A stretch of 8,873 bases of DNA. Source: UBA1724 sp963632245 (lineage in GTDB: Bacteria; Verrucomicrobiota; Lentisphaeria; Oligosphaerales; Oligosphaeraceae). The notes beneath the pieces are model-generated. The model did not search any database and was not told the DNA's origin. It saw nothing but the letters and a program-made list of their open reading frames with translations. Positions 1 to 5,937 of the stretch are shown here, in pieces. The DNA lies in contig CAVGTF010000100.1 in NCBI GenBank assembly GCA_963632245.1, positions 1-8,873 of the forward strand, read 5' to 3'. Numbering within the stretch: position 1 is the stretch's first letter; each line of letters begins with the position of its first letter. A program made the position numbers and the translations under genes.

Positions 1-1249
1 GGCAGTAAGTGCCCTTGGTCACGGGGCGCTCCTGCACCCAGAGGCCGTTGGTGAAATCGGGGATTTCCACGGGTGCGGAGCCCCGTGCGATGGAGGCCTC
101 GGAGAGGGGGGTGATTGCCATCCAGGCGGCGGCGTCATAGACATCGATGGGCGTGGGCTTGCCGTCGCGGACGGCCTCCAGGAAGGCGCGCATCACCAGG
201 TAGTCCATGCCGTCGTGTCCGCCCTGGACGCCCGCATTCTGGTATTTCTTCCAGAGGGGGTGTTCGAAGGTATCCCAGTGTTTTTCCAGGGGCTCCCAGG
301 TCTCGGGATCCCATCCCTCCTGGCTCTTGGTGATTCCCTGGATGGAGACCGCCGCCTTGTCCTCCATGTAGATGCCCCGGGTGCCCTGGATGACATTTCC
401 GCGGGAGTAGGGGCGATGGAGGGAGCAGTCGTGGGTGAGGACGATGGTCTCGCCGTTGGCGCATTTGATGACGGTGGTGACGATATCGCCTTCGTTGAAG
501 GGGTAGGATGCCAGGGGGTGGTTTTCGCCCTTGTGCTCCTTCGCCCAGGCATTGAGGCCGCGGGCCTTGGAGGCGGTGGCGGTGAGGGAGACCATCCGGT
601 TGCCGCGGTTGATGTCCAGCCATTTGGCGATGGGGCCCAGCTCGTGGGTGGGATAGAGCTCGCCGTTGCGCGCCTTGAAGTTGCGCAGGCGGTAATGGCG
701 GTTTTCTTCGCCGCAACAGATCTCCTGGCGCAGATCGTGGTGGTAGCCGCCCTCGCAGTGGACCACCTCGCCGAAGAGGCCCTCTTTCACCAGTTTCAGG
801 ATCGCCATCTCATTGCGGCCGTAGCAGCAATTCTCCAGCATCATGCAGGGAGTGCCGCTGGCCTCCTGGACACGCACCAGCTGCCAGCAGTCATCCAGGG
901 AGTATGCGCCGCCGACTTCGAAGGCCACCGGGATCCCGCGCTCCATGGCGGCCACGGCGATGGGCACATGGCTCTCCCAGGCGGTGGGGACGATGACGCA
1001 ATCCAGGTCTTCCACGTTGTCCAGCAGGTCGATGTAGCTGTCGTAGCTGCTGGGGGCGGGGCGGCCCTTCTTCGTGCAGCGCTCCACCATTGCCTTCAGG
1101 CGGTCTTCGTAGAGCTCGCAGACGGCGACAATCTCCACATCGGGCATATCCAACAGGAGTTCCTGCAGGCTACTGCCGCGCTTTCCGCCGCCAATGAGAC
1201 CAATCTTGAGCTTTTGGAGCTGTTTTTGGGAGGAGTTCTTCTTGGACAT
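1..1249 (-). CDS. GH109-type NAD-dependent glycosidase (Gfo/Idh/MocA fold), partial at C-terminus
   Basis: Reading frame open from ATG at 1249 to the window edge (416 codons, no stop), so the C-terminus is cut, probably by only a few residues. The N-terminus has a Rossmann dinucleotide motif, GGGKRG at residues 20-25. The body carries blocks I recognise from GH109 alpha-N-acetylgalactosaminidases: MLENCCYGRNEM (137-148), GGYHHDL (167-173), LYPTHELGPIA (198-208), DINRG, PYSR (280-283), QGTRGI, FEHPLWKKY, GMDY and DFTNG. Residues E139, Y169, H202 and Y281 have the spacing of Glu149/Tyr179 and His228/Tyr307, the substrate-site residues I recall for the Elizabethkingia enzyme, with about 16 residues fewer between the two pairs. 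GH109 enzymes cleave by NAD-dependent transient oxidation. Many family members are exported with a Tat signal; this one starts MSKKNSSQKQ and has none, so it is probably cytoplasmic. Last gene of the minus-strand group, 26 bases after the transporter gene. A plain MocA-type oxidoreductase is the alternative. Confidence 0.85.
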   Translation of the reverse strand, partial: MSKKNSSQKQLQKLKIGLIGGGKRGSSLQELLLDMPDVEIVAVCELYEDRLKAMVERCTKKGRPAPSSYDSYIDLLDNVEDLDCVIVPTAWESHVPIAVAAMERGIPVAFEVGGAYSLDDCWQLVRVQEASGTPCMMLENCCYGRNEMAILKLVKEGLFGEVVHCEGGYHHDLRQEICCGEENRHYRLRNFKARNGELYPTHELGPIAKWLDINRGNRMVSLTATASKARGLNAWAKEHKGENHPLASYPFNEGDIVTTVIKCANGETIVLTHDCSLHRPYSRGNVIQGTRGIYMEDKAAVSIQGITKSQEGWDPETWEPLEKHWDTFEHPLWKKYQNAGVQGGHDGMDYLVMRAFLEAVRDGKPTPIDVYDAAAWMAITPLSEASIARGSAPVEIPDFTNGLWVQERPVTKGTYC

Positions 1250-1275
1250 GGGAAAAAGGAGGGGGTAGGGTGGTT
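1250..1275 (-). promoter_or_regulatory. Pyrimidine-rich, SD-less leader of the GH109 gene
   Basis: The gap between the transporter stop and the GH109 ATG reads, on the coding strand, as an unbroken 16-base pyrimidine run (1265 down to 1250) that contains CCTCCTTTTT and touches the start codon. There is no GGAGG-like site, so initiation is either coupled to the upstream gene or independent of Shine-Dalgarno pairing. Confidence 0.5.
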
Positions 1276-2172
1276 TTAGTGGCTGGAGAAGAATGCCAGG
1301 CAGAAGACGCCGACGATGATGAGAATGAGTCCCAGGAGTTTTCGGGGGATGTCCTTTTCCTTGAAATACCAGGCTCCGCAGGCGAAGGAGACCACCACGG
1401 AGCAGCGCCGCAGGAGGCTAAGGACGCCGACCTGTGTGTCGGGGGCATGGAGGGCGTGGAAGAAGCAGTAGTCCGCCATGATGAGGAGGATTCCGATGGC
1501 GGGGATGCTCCAGCGCCACTGGAAGGGCTGGTCTTCCTTCAGGAAGGGGATTTTCTTTTCCAGGGCCCAGACGGCGCCCAGCAGGAGCACCAGGTCAATG
1601 GAGAAGTGCAGCTGGACGGTATCGGGGGGCAGTCCCAGGGGCGAGAAGAGGAGCTTGTCGTAGAGGGCGCTGGCGGCGCCGATGAGGGTGGCCGCCACGA
1701 TCATCCAGACGCCGCGGGACTTCAGGGAGAATCCCTCCGCCTTTCCGGAGATGCTGAAGATCAGGTATCCCAGGAAGATGATCGCCATGCCCAGTAGCTG
1801 CAGGGGCGTGGGGATCTCGCGGTAGAGGACGGCGCCGCCCAGTGTGACCCAGAGGGGCGCGGAGGCGCGGATGGGGGATGCCAGGGAGATGGGGAGGTCG
1901 TGGAGAGCGAAGTATCCGGCCACCCAGCTGCCGCCCACGATGGCGGATTTCAGCATGGTGAGCCACCACAGTCGCCAGTCGCAGCGGAAGGTCTCCCAGA
2001 AGGTTCCGGTGGCGATATGGACGCTGATCAGGAAGAGTGTCCCGCAGGCGGTGGCCAGCACCAGCACGGGCATCACCCGGTTTTTGGCGACGGCGTGTTT
2101 CTTGGAGAAGTCGTAGACTCCCAGGAAGAGTGCGGAGAGCAGGATGAGCGAGAGCCAGGGGAGTTCGGGCAT
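1276..2172 (-). CDS. EamA/DMT-family membrane transporter, 10 predicted TM segments
   Basis: A 298-residue integral membrane protein of the usual length for a drug/metabolite transporter with two EamA repeats. Hydrophobic segments by eye: about 5-20, 34-52, 68-90, 96-115, 122-141, 154-172, 186-203, 223-241, 246-270 and 277-295. Each half ends with the family pattern of an ALxxLPIS- or ALHAPD-like turn, a helix with PLWVTLGGAVLYRE (106-119) or SFACGAWYFKEK (262-273), then a closing hydrophobic helix. The family exports or imports small metabolites (amino acids, sugars, nucleosides). The substrate cannot be read from sequence; the adjacent GH109 gene makes a sugar or amino sugar conceivable, which is inference. 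The start at 2172 lies 6 bases after the prmA stop, with a weak GAGG at 2184-2187. The first half is well conserved, so this does not look like a pseudogene. Confidence 0.85.
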   Translation of the reverse strand: MPELPWLSLILLSALFLGVYDFSKKHAVAKNRVMPVLVLATACGTLFLISVHIATGTFWETFRCDWRLWWLTMLKSAIVGGSWVAGYFALHDLPISLASPIRASAPLWVTLGGAVLYREIPTPLQLLGMAIIFLGYLIFSISGKAEGFSLKSRGVWMIVAATLIGAASALYDKLLFSPLGLPPDTVQLHFSIDLVLLLGAVWALEKKIPFLKEDQPFQWRWSIPAIGILLIMADYCFFHALHAPDTQVGVLSLLRRCSVVVSFACGAWYFKEKDIPRKLLGLILIIVGVFCLAFFSSH

Positions 2173-2178
2173 GGGAGT

Positions 2179-3126
2179 CTATGCCTCGGGCTTCCGGAAG
2201 AGTCCGCTGGTCCATTCCGCCAGCGTGCGGGTCTCCAGCTCCTGGAGTCCGGTGGGCAGGAAGGCCTCCCGCAGATGGGGATACTGGCTGGTCAGGATGC
2301 CGGAGAGCACCAGGAGGCCGCCGGGACGCACCATGGAGAGGAGGTTCTCGCGGGCTTCCAACAGAATGGGCGCCAGGATGTTTGCCAGCACCAGATCCGC
2401 CTGGAAGGGTGTCTGCACTTCGTGGACATCCGCCTGGCGCAAAAGCACCTCGGACTCGCCAATGCCGTCCCGCCGGAAATTTTCCTGCGCCACCAGGATG
2501 GCCTGGGGATCGTAGTCGAAGGCGAAGACGGGGCCGTATCCCAGGCGTCGTGCCGCCATGGTGAGGATTCCGGTGCCGCATCCGGCGTCCACGAGGGTCC
2601 TGGGGCGCTGGGGATTGGTGTCGTCGGCCAGGTCGTCCAGGAATTCCAGGCATCCGCGGGTGGTGCCGTGGGAGCCGGTTCCGAAGCTCATGCCGGGATC
2701 GATCTCCAGGAGGATGTCCTCGGGGGAGGCCTCGCACTCCTCCCAGCTGGGCTTGATGACCAGTCGGCGGCTGGCGCGGAAGGGATGGAAGTACTTCTTC
2801 CAGCTTTCAGACCAGTCTTCCCGCTGGATCAGCCGCTCGCGGATCTCCCGCACGGGATGCGCCAGGAATTGGTCGCCCCATTGCGTAAGCAACGACTCTA
2901 CCTGCGCCTTTGCGGCGGCCTGTTCGGCGGGGGTGTCGCAGAGGACGAAGGTGACGCCCTGGCGCTTCTCCAGGTCTTCGTAGCTCGAGAGCGCCTGCGG
3001 CGGCAGGTCCAGGGTCGCCAGGAGCTCCCCCAGGGGCTCCACATCCCGGCATTCCGTTAGGATCTCCACTGCGTGGATGGGCGTATCGGGGATGGGCGGG
3101 GGCGGGGTGCGGGTATCCAGCGCCAT
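2179..3126 (-). CDS. prmA: Ribosomal protein L11 methyltransferase PrmA
   Basis: A 315-residue SAM-dependent methyltransferase that modifies ribosomal protein L11 in the cytoplasm. Domain order fits PrmA: an N-terminal ferredoxin-like substrate domain (about 16-100), linker motif REDWSESWKKYFHPFR (102-117), the PrmA signature IDPGMSFGTGSHGTT (142-156), SAM-binding motif I DAGCGTGIL (180-188), acidic motif II around FDYDPQA (203-209), and ANIL (248-251) in place of the Asn-Pro-Pro seen in other methyltransferases. Length is slightly above the E. coli protein because of a Pro-rich N-terminal extension (PPPPIPDTP). A GGGAGGG Shine-Dalgarno (complement of 3136-3142) lies 9 bases upstream of ATG and overlaps the end of nifS, which supports this start and translational linkage. 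Only 5 bases separate it from the nifS stop. Confidence 0.95.
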   Translation of the reverse strand: MALDTRTPPPPIPDTPIHAVEILTECRDVEPLGELLATLDLPPQALSSYEDLEKRQGVTFVLCDTPAEQAAAKAQVESLLTQWGDQFLAHPVREIRERLIQREDWSESWKKYFHPFRASRRLVIKPSWEECEASPEDILLEIDPGMSFGTGSHGTTRGCLEFLDDLADDTNPQRPRTLVDAGCGTGILTMAARRLGYGPVFAFDYDPQAILVAQENFRRDGIGESEVLLRQADVHEVQTPFQADLVLANILAPILLEARENLLSMVRPGGLLVLSGILTSQYPHLREAFLPTGLQELETRTLAEWTSGLFRKPEA

Positions 3127-3131
3127 GGGGA

Positions 3132-4310
3132 TTAGCCCTCCCGTCCGAAGGGGGAGAGGTCCCGGAGGTTCCGGATGATGGGCGGTAGCACCTCCAGCAC
3201 GGTGTCGATCTCCTTGTCGGTGGTGTAGCGCGACAGGCTGATGCGCACGGTGCCGTGGAGCGCCTTGTAGTCCAGGCCCATGGCGCGTAGCACATGGGAG
3301 GGCTCCAGGGAGCCGGTGGTGCAGGCGCTACCGGAGGAGGCGCAGACCCGCGCGCGGTCCCAGAGGCGTAGCAGGATGGATTCGCCCTCGATATACTTGA
3401 AGCAGATATTCAGGGTGTTGGGGAGGCGGTGCTCCAGATCGCCGTTGACCATGGCGTCGGGGCAGGTGGCCAGCAGGCCCTCCTGCAGGCGGTCGCGCAA
3501 CGCCTTTACGCGGGTATTCTCTTCGTCAATGTGCTTTTTGGAAAGCTCGGCTGCCACGCCCAGTCCCGCAATGGAGGCCACATTCTCGGTGCCCGCGCGC
3601 TGTCCGCCCTCCTGGTGTCCGCCGGTGAGATAGGGGGCGAAGGGCGCGAAGTGCCGGCGGAAGAGGACTCCGATGCCCTTGGGGGCGTGGAGCTTGTGTC
3701 CGGAGAGGGAGAGGAAGTCCACATCCTTCAGGTCGTTGGTTAGGTCCACAGGGATCTTGCCGATGGCCTGGACGGCGTCCGTGTGGAAGAGCGCGCCCTT
3801 CGCGTGGGCGATCTGGGAGAGCTCCCGGATGGGATAGACATTTCCGGTTTCGTTGTTGGCGAACATGACGGAGACCATGGCGGTCTCCTCGGTGATCAGC
3901 GCCTTCGCTTCCTCCAGGTCAATGCGGCCATGGCTGTCCACGCTCAGGTAGTCCACATGCACGCCGGCATACTTTGCCAGATCGCGGCAGGTGTTCAGGA
4001 TGGCGGGGTGTTCCACGCAGGTGGTCACGATATTCCGGCGGCCGCTTTGGGTCTTCACCGCGCTGCGCAATGACGCGTTGTCGGATTCGCTACCGCAGCT
4101 GGTGAAGATCAGCTCCTCCGGAGTGCATCCCAAAAGTGCGGCGAGCTGTCGGCGACCCTGTGCGATGGCCTCGGCGGCAGGGCCGGCGAAGGGATAGACG
4201 CTGGAGGGATTGGCGTACTCCTGCTGGAGGAAGGGCGCCATGGCCTGGAAGACCTCCGGTGCCACACAGGTGGTGGCGTTGTTGTCCAGATAGATGATTG
4301 GCTCAGACAT
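3132..4310 (-). CDS. nifS: Cysteine desulfurase, NifS type
   Basis: A 392-residue PLP enzyme, full length for the NifS/IscS group, that removes sulfur from L-cysteine as an enzyme-bound persulfide for Fe-S cluster assembly. Seen in order: YLDNNATT (7-14), the H101 region CVEHPA (98-103) for PLP stacking, NNETG (152-156), HTDAVQ (176-181), PLP lysine K206 in SGHKLHAPKG, the GGHQEGGQRAGTEN loop (230-243), and persulfide cysteine C330 in ASSGSACTTGSLEPSHVL. The wording around C330 is closer to NifS than to IscS. It lies 68 bases downstream of a three-domain NifU, its standard partner. The leader has no purine Shine-Dalgarno within 15 bases of ATG. No nitrogenase gene is in view, so a general Fe-S supply role, as in other bacteria that use NifU/NifS for housekeeping, is a reasonable inference. 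Confidence 0.95.
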   Translation of the reverse strand: MSEPIIYLDNNATTCVAPEVFQAMAPFLQQEYANPSSVYPFAGPAAEAIAQGRRQLAALLGCTPEELIFTSCGSESDNASLRSAVKTQSGRRNIVTTCVEHPAILNTCRDLAKYAGVHVDYLSVDSHGRIDLEEAKALITEETAMVSVMFANNETGNVYPIRELSQIAHAKGALFHTDAVQAIGKIPVDLTNDLKDVDFLSLSGHKLHAPKGIGVLFRRHFAPFAPYLTGGHQEGGQRAGTENVASIAGLGVAAELSKKHIDEENTRVKALRDRLQEGLLATCPDAMVNGDLEHRLPNTLNICFKYIEGESILLRLWDRARVCASSGSACTTGSLEPSHVLRAMGLDYKALHGTVRISLSRYTTDKEIDTVLEVLPPIIRNLRDLSPFGREG

Positions 4311-4378
4311 GGCAGGACAAAATGCGGAAGACGAAAACGGAAGGCGGGGAATTCTTGGAGTGCGGGTGGTGGCGGCTA

Positions 4379-5287
4379 TTACTTCGCGGCCACCACGGTG
4401 ATGGCGGCGGAGACGCGCTCCCGGAGCTTTGCCTCGATCCAGTGCTCGATGGTCTGGTCGGCCAGGGCGCAGGTGGCGCAGTGCCCCTGCAGGCGGATGG
4501 TCACCTTGTCGTCACTCACATCCACCAGCTCCACATCGCCGCCGTCGGCCTGCAAGCCGGGACGGATGATTTCGTCGAAGGTCTGCTGGATCATGCGCAT
4601 CTTCTGGAAGGGGGTCAGGGGACCCAGGTTTTCCTTCACGGTCTCGGCGATGGGGGAGGGCGTGGGCGCCGCCTGGGAAGCCGTGCGCGTCTTGGCACTC
4701 TTGCCCAGCTCGTCGTCCAAAATGGACTGGATCTCGCCCACGCAACCGCGGCAACCGCCACCTGCCTTGGTGTAGAAGGTCACCTGCTCCACGGTGGTCA
4801 GGTGGTTCAACCGGATGACCTCGCGGATGGTCTTTTCCGTCACCTGGAAGCACTCGCACACGATCCGGTCCTCGCCCTCCAGCTTGGGAGCGCCGGGCAG
4901 CGGATAATCGGGGTGCTTCTTCCGGATGTCAGCCAAGGCCGCCTGGAAGGCCTCCATGCCCATGACAGAACAGTGCATCTTCGCCTCGGGCAGGGAGCCC
5001 AGGTAGTCCGCGATGTCCTGGTTGGTCAGCTTCGAGGCCTCCTCCACCGTCTTGCCCTTCAACAGCTCGGTCAAGGCGCTGGCGCTGGCGATGGCGCTGG
5101 CGCAGCCGAAGGTCTGGAAGCGGGCATCCGCAATGCGCTTCTTGTCCTCGGTCAGCTTTACGGAGAGCTTCATGGCGTCTCCACAGATGATGTTGCCTAC
5201 CTCGCCAATGCCGTCGGCGTCAGGCAAGACGCCCACGTTGCGGGGATTCTGGAAATGGTCCTTGACTTTGTCGGTGTAGTTCCACAT
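4379..5287 (-). CDS. nifU: Fe-S cluster scaffold NifU, three-domain form
   Basis: A 302-residue modular scaffold that receives sulfur from NifS, builds [2Fe-2S]/[4Fe-4S] clusters and passes them to apoproteins. All three domains are intact. The IscU-like domain (about 1-125) has C35, C62 and C106 and Asp37, with cysteine numbering identical to that I recall for Azotobacter NifU. The central BFD-like [2Fe-2S] domain (about 140-190) has C144, C146, C179 and C182 (VCECF and GGGCRGC). After an Ala/Pro/Thr-rich linker, the C-terminal Nfu domain (about 225-295) has C270-x-x-C273 in QGHCATC. Start supported by a perfect AGGAGG (complement of 5296-5301) 8 bases upstream. First gene of the minus-strand group; an intrinsic-terminator-like hairpin ends 36 bases before its ATG. 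Confidence 0.96.
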   Translation of the reverse strand: MWNYTDKVKDHFQNPRNVGVLPDADGIGEVGNIICGDAMKLSVKLTEDKKRIADARFQTFGCASAIASASALTELLKGKTVEEASKLTNQDIADYLGSLPEAKMHCSVMGMEAFQAALADIRKKHPDYPLPGAPKLEGEDRIVCECFQVTEKTIREVIRLNHLTTVEQVTFYTKAGGGCRGCVGEIQSILDDELGKSAKTRTASQAAPTPSPIAETVKENLGPLTPFQKMRMIQQTFDEIIRPGLQADGGDVELVDVSDDKVTIRLQGHCATCALADQTIEHWIEAKLRERVSAAITVVAAK

Positions 5288-5323
5288 GGGAAATGCCTCC
5301 TGGGTCCAAAGGGGAAATCAGAG

Positions 5324-5371
5324 AAAAACAAAACCGCACCCTCCCACGATTGGATTCTCTGGGGGATGCGG
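5324..5371 (-). terminator. Intrinsic terminator-like hairpin in the nifU leader
   Basis: On the minus strand, CCGCATCCCCC (5371-5361) pairs with GGGAGGGTGCGG (5345-5334): eleven positions with one G-T wobble and one C-A mismatch around a loop of about 15 bases. It is followed directly by TTTTGTTTTT (5333-5324). This is the standard Rho-independent layout. It could end transcription from the small basic protein gene. Because it sits only about 23 bases from the nifU Shine-Dalgarno, it could instead work as an attenuator if the nifU promoter lies upstream of it. I see no clear antiterminator pairing. Confidence 0.65.
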
Positions 5372-5397
5372 TCGAGAAGACAGCGGCGGAAAACCTG

Positions 5398-5408
5398 CTT
5401 TATATAGA
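5398..5408 (-). promoter_or_regulatory. Possible -10 element for nifU operon (weak)
   Basis: In the 197-base gap between the small basic protein stop and nifU the minus strand has one AT-rich spot, CTATATAAAGC. It offers TATATA or TATAAA as a -10. No recognisable -35 lies 16-18 bases upstream, where the sequence is CCCCTG or CCTGCC, and no IscR-type site was found. It is listed because this gap needs a promoter if the terminator at 5324-5371 isolates nifU from the upstream gene. Confidence 0.2.
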
Positions 5409-5440
5409 AGGAAAAAGAAAAGGCAGGGGTATGCGTCGCG

Positions 5441-5485
5441 GCTCGCCGGACGGAGCCCGGCCGAGATGGGGAGGCGGAGGCGAGC
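5441..5485 (-). terminator. Stem-loop directly after the small basic protein stop codon
   Basis: A perfect 7-bp inverted repeat, GCTCGCC (minus 5485-5479) with GGCGAGC (minus 5447-5441), starts at the base after the TAA at 5486-5488. A further GCCGG/CCGGC hairpin can form inside it. There is no immediate U-run; a pyrimidine tract (CCTTTTCTTTTTCC) comes about 20 bases later. It may be a 3'-end stabilising hairpin or a weak terminator. Confidence 0.4.
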
Positions 5486-5641
5486 TTATGCCTCGGGCTT
5501 GGTCTTGGGCAGACCCCAGACCTTGTCACCGTCCTTCAGACGGCCTTCCTTCTTAAGCTTGTCCACTCGCTCGTAACGCTTCAGAACGTTGCGCTTCTCG
5601 GTGACGGAACCCTTGGTCTTCAGACTGGGATGAACGGACAT
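5486..5641 (-). CDS. PVC-type 'small basic protein', 51 aa
   Basis: ATG at 5641 to TAA at 5488-5486, 51 residues. It begins MSVHPSLKTKGSVTEKRNVL, continues with KRYERVDKLKKEGR (21-34) and ends near GLPKTKPEA. The pattern of an N-terminal HPSL(K), a central RNVLxRxER and a C-terminal (F/W)GLPK matches the short basic protein family annotated in Planctomycetes, Verrucomicrobia and Chlamydiae relatives as 'small basic protein' (I recall a TIGRFAM model for it). Its function is not established; a ribosome or RNA association has been suggested. It has 15 Lys/Arg against 8 Asp/Glu and no cysteine. An AGGAG (complement of 5648-5652) lies 6 bases upstream, which fixes the start. It is divergent from the sigma-factor pair across a 296-base gap and is followed by a stem-loop. 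Confidence 0.85.
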   Translation of the reverse strand: MSVHPSLKTKGSVTEKRNVLKRYERVDKLKKEGRLKDGDKVWGLPKTKPEA

Positions 5642-5678
5642 GTTTCGCTCCTAAATTGCTTCCTGGATAGGATAGGGG

Positions 5679-5684
5679 ATTATG
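5679..5684 (-). promoter_or_regulatory. Candidate -10 of the small basic protein gene
   Basis: On the minus strand CATAAT (5684-5679) matches TATAAT at five of six positions. It would give a leader of about 30 bases with the AGGAG site well placed. No convincing TTGACA-like -35 is found 16-18 bases upstream. Confidence 0.3.
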
Positions 5685-5783
5685 GTATGAAAAGAATGAT
5701 CCAGCGTCGGAAGGCGTACTATATGCCGCCTCCCGCGTTTTACAATCCCCACACACGCCTTTCACTCTCCCGCCAAAGGCCTC

Positions 5784-5833
5784 CGAAAATGGCGGAAAAT
5801 CACGGAAAATCCCGGAAAAATCGGAATTTTTTT
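5784..5833. promoter_or_regulatory. Phased A-tract array upstream of the sigma promoter (likely bent DNA)
   Basis: Four successive 10-base lines share a CGGAAAAT-like core. The A-runs begin at 5786, 5796, 5806 and 5816, exactly 10 bp apart, and are followed by AATTTTTTT (5825-5833). A-tracts in phase with the helix turn are the classical signature of intrinsic curvature. The array ends 10 bases before the -35 at 5844, where UP elements or activator-substituting bends are found. Confidence 0.6.
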
Positions 5834-5843
5834 GCATCCGGGG

Positions 5844-5872
5844 TTGAAATTGCGTCCGGTTTTGTCAATAAT
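5844..5872 (+). promoter_or_regulatory. Sigma70-type promoter of the sigma-factor pair
   Basis: TTGAAA (5844-5849, 5/6 to TTGACA), a 17-base spacer, then AATAAT (5867-5872, 5/6 to TATAAT). The predicted transcription start is near 5879, leaving a leader of about 60 bases before GTG 5938. This is the best promoter match in the window. Confidence 0.6.
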
Positions 5873-5876
5873 TGAC
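5864..5876. promoter_or_regulatory. 13-bp palindrome over the -10 (possible operator)
   Basis: GTCAAT-A-ATTGAC is a perfect 6-bp inverted repeat around one central base and covers the whole -10 hexamer. A DNA-binding dimer here would block RNA polymerase. The regulator is unknown and chance cannot be excluded for a site this short. Confidence 0.4.
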
Positions 5877-5924
5877 GAAGACCATTCGTTAACGGAAGAC
5901 ACTTTTCCAGAAACCACCCATTTT

Positions 5925-5929
5925 GGGAG
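5925..5929 (+). promoter_or_regulatory. Shine-Dalgarno deciding the GTG start of sigma factor 1
   Basis: GGGAG lies 8 bases upstream of GTG 5938. An in-frame TTG at 5923 overlaps this site and has no ribosome site of its own. Starting at GTG gives MIADNDTLKLYM, which aligns residue for residue with the MISDNDTMKLYM start of the next gene. Confidence 0.7.
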
Positions 5930-5937
5930 TACGCGCT

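Noticed and set aside
215..1279. Long plus-strand open frame (354 codons)
   Set aside because: It lies opposite the GH109 gene, whose minus-strand frame carries family motifs throughout. The plus frame is Gly/Ala/Val/Asp-rich without any motif, typical of an antisense shadow in GC-rich DNA.
1900..3060. Plus-strand open frame of 386 codons
   Set aside because: Antisense to the EamA and prmA genes and crossing their boundary; low-complexity Gln/Gly/Glu-rich translation with no domain pattern.
4298..5407. Plus-strand open frame of 369 codons
   Set aside because: Antisense to nifU, which has all nine expected cysteines; the plus frame is a Gly/Leu/His-rich shadow.
2179..5498. Identical C-terminal KPEA codons and about 13 bases shared by prmA and the small basic protein gene
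   Set aside because: Short and without further similarity on either side; treated as coincidence rather than a repeat or att site.
5553..5837. Minus-strand 94-codon frame containing repeated FRDFP-like words
   Set aside because: It overlaps the small basic protein gene in another frame, and the repeated words are only the translation of the phased A-tract repeats.
5887..5894. CGTTAACG palindrome in the sigma leader
   Set aside because: Only 8 bp with mismatched flanks; expected by chance in a window of this size.
5923..5937. TTG start for sigma factor 1, five codons upstream of GTG
   Set aside because: The TTG overlaps the GGGAG ribosome site, and the paralog alignment begins exactly at the GTG.
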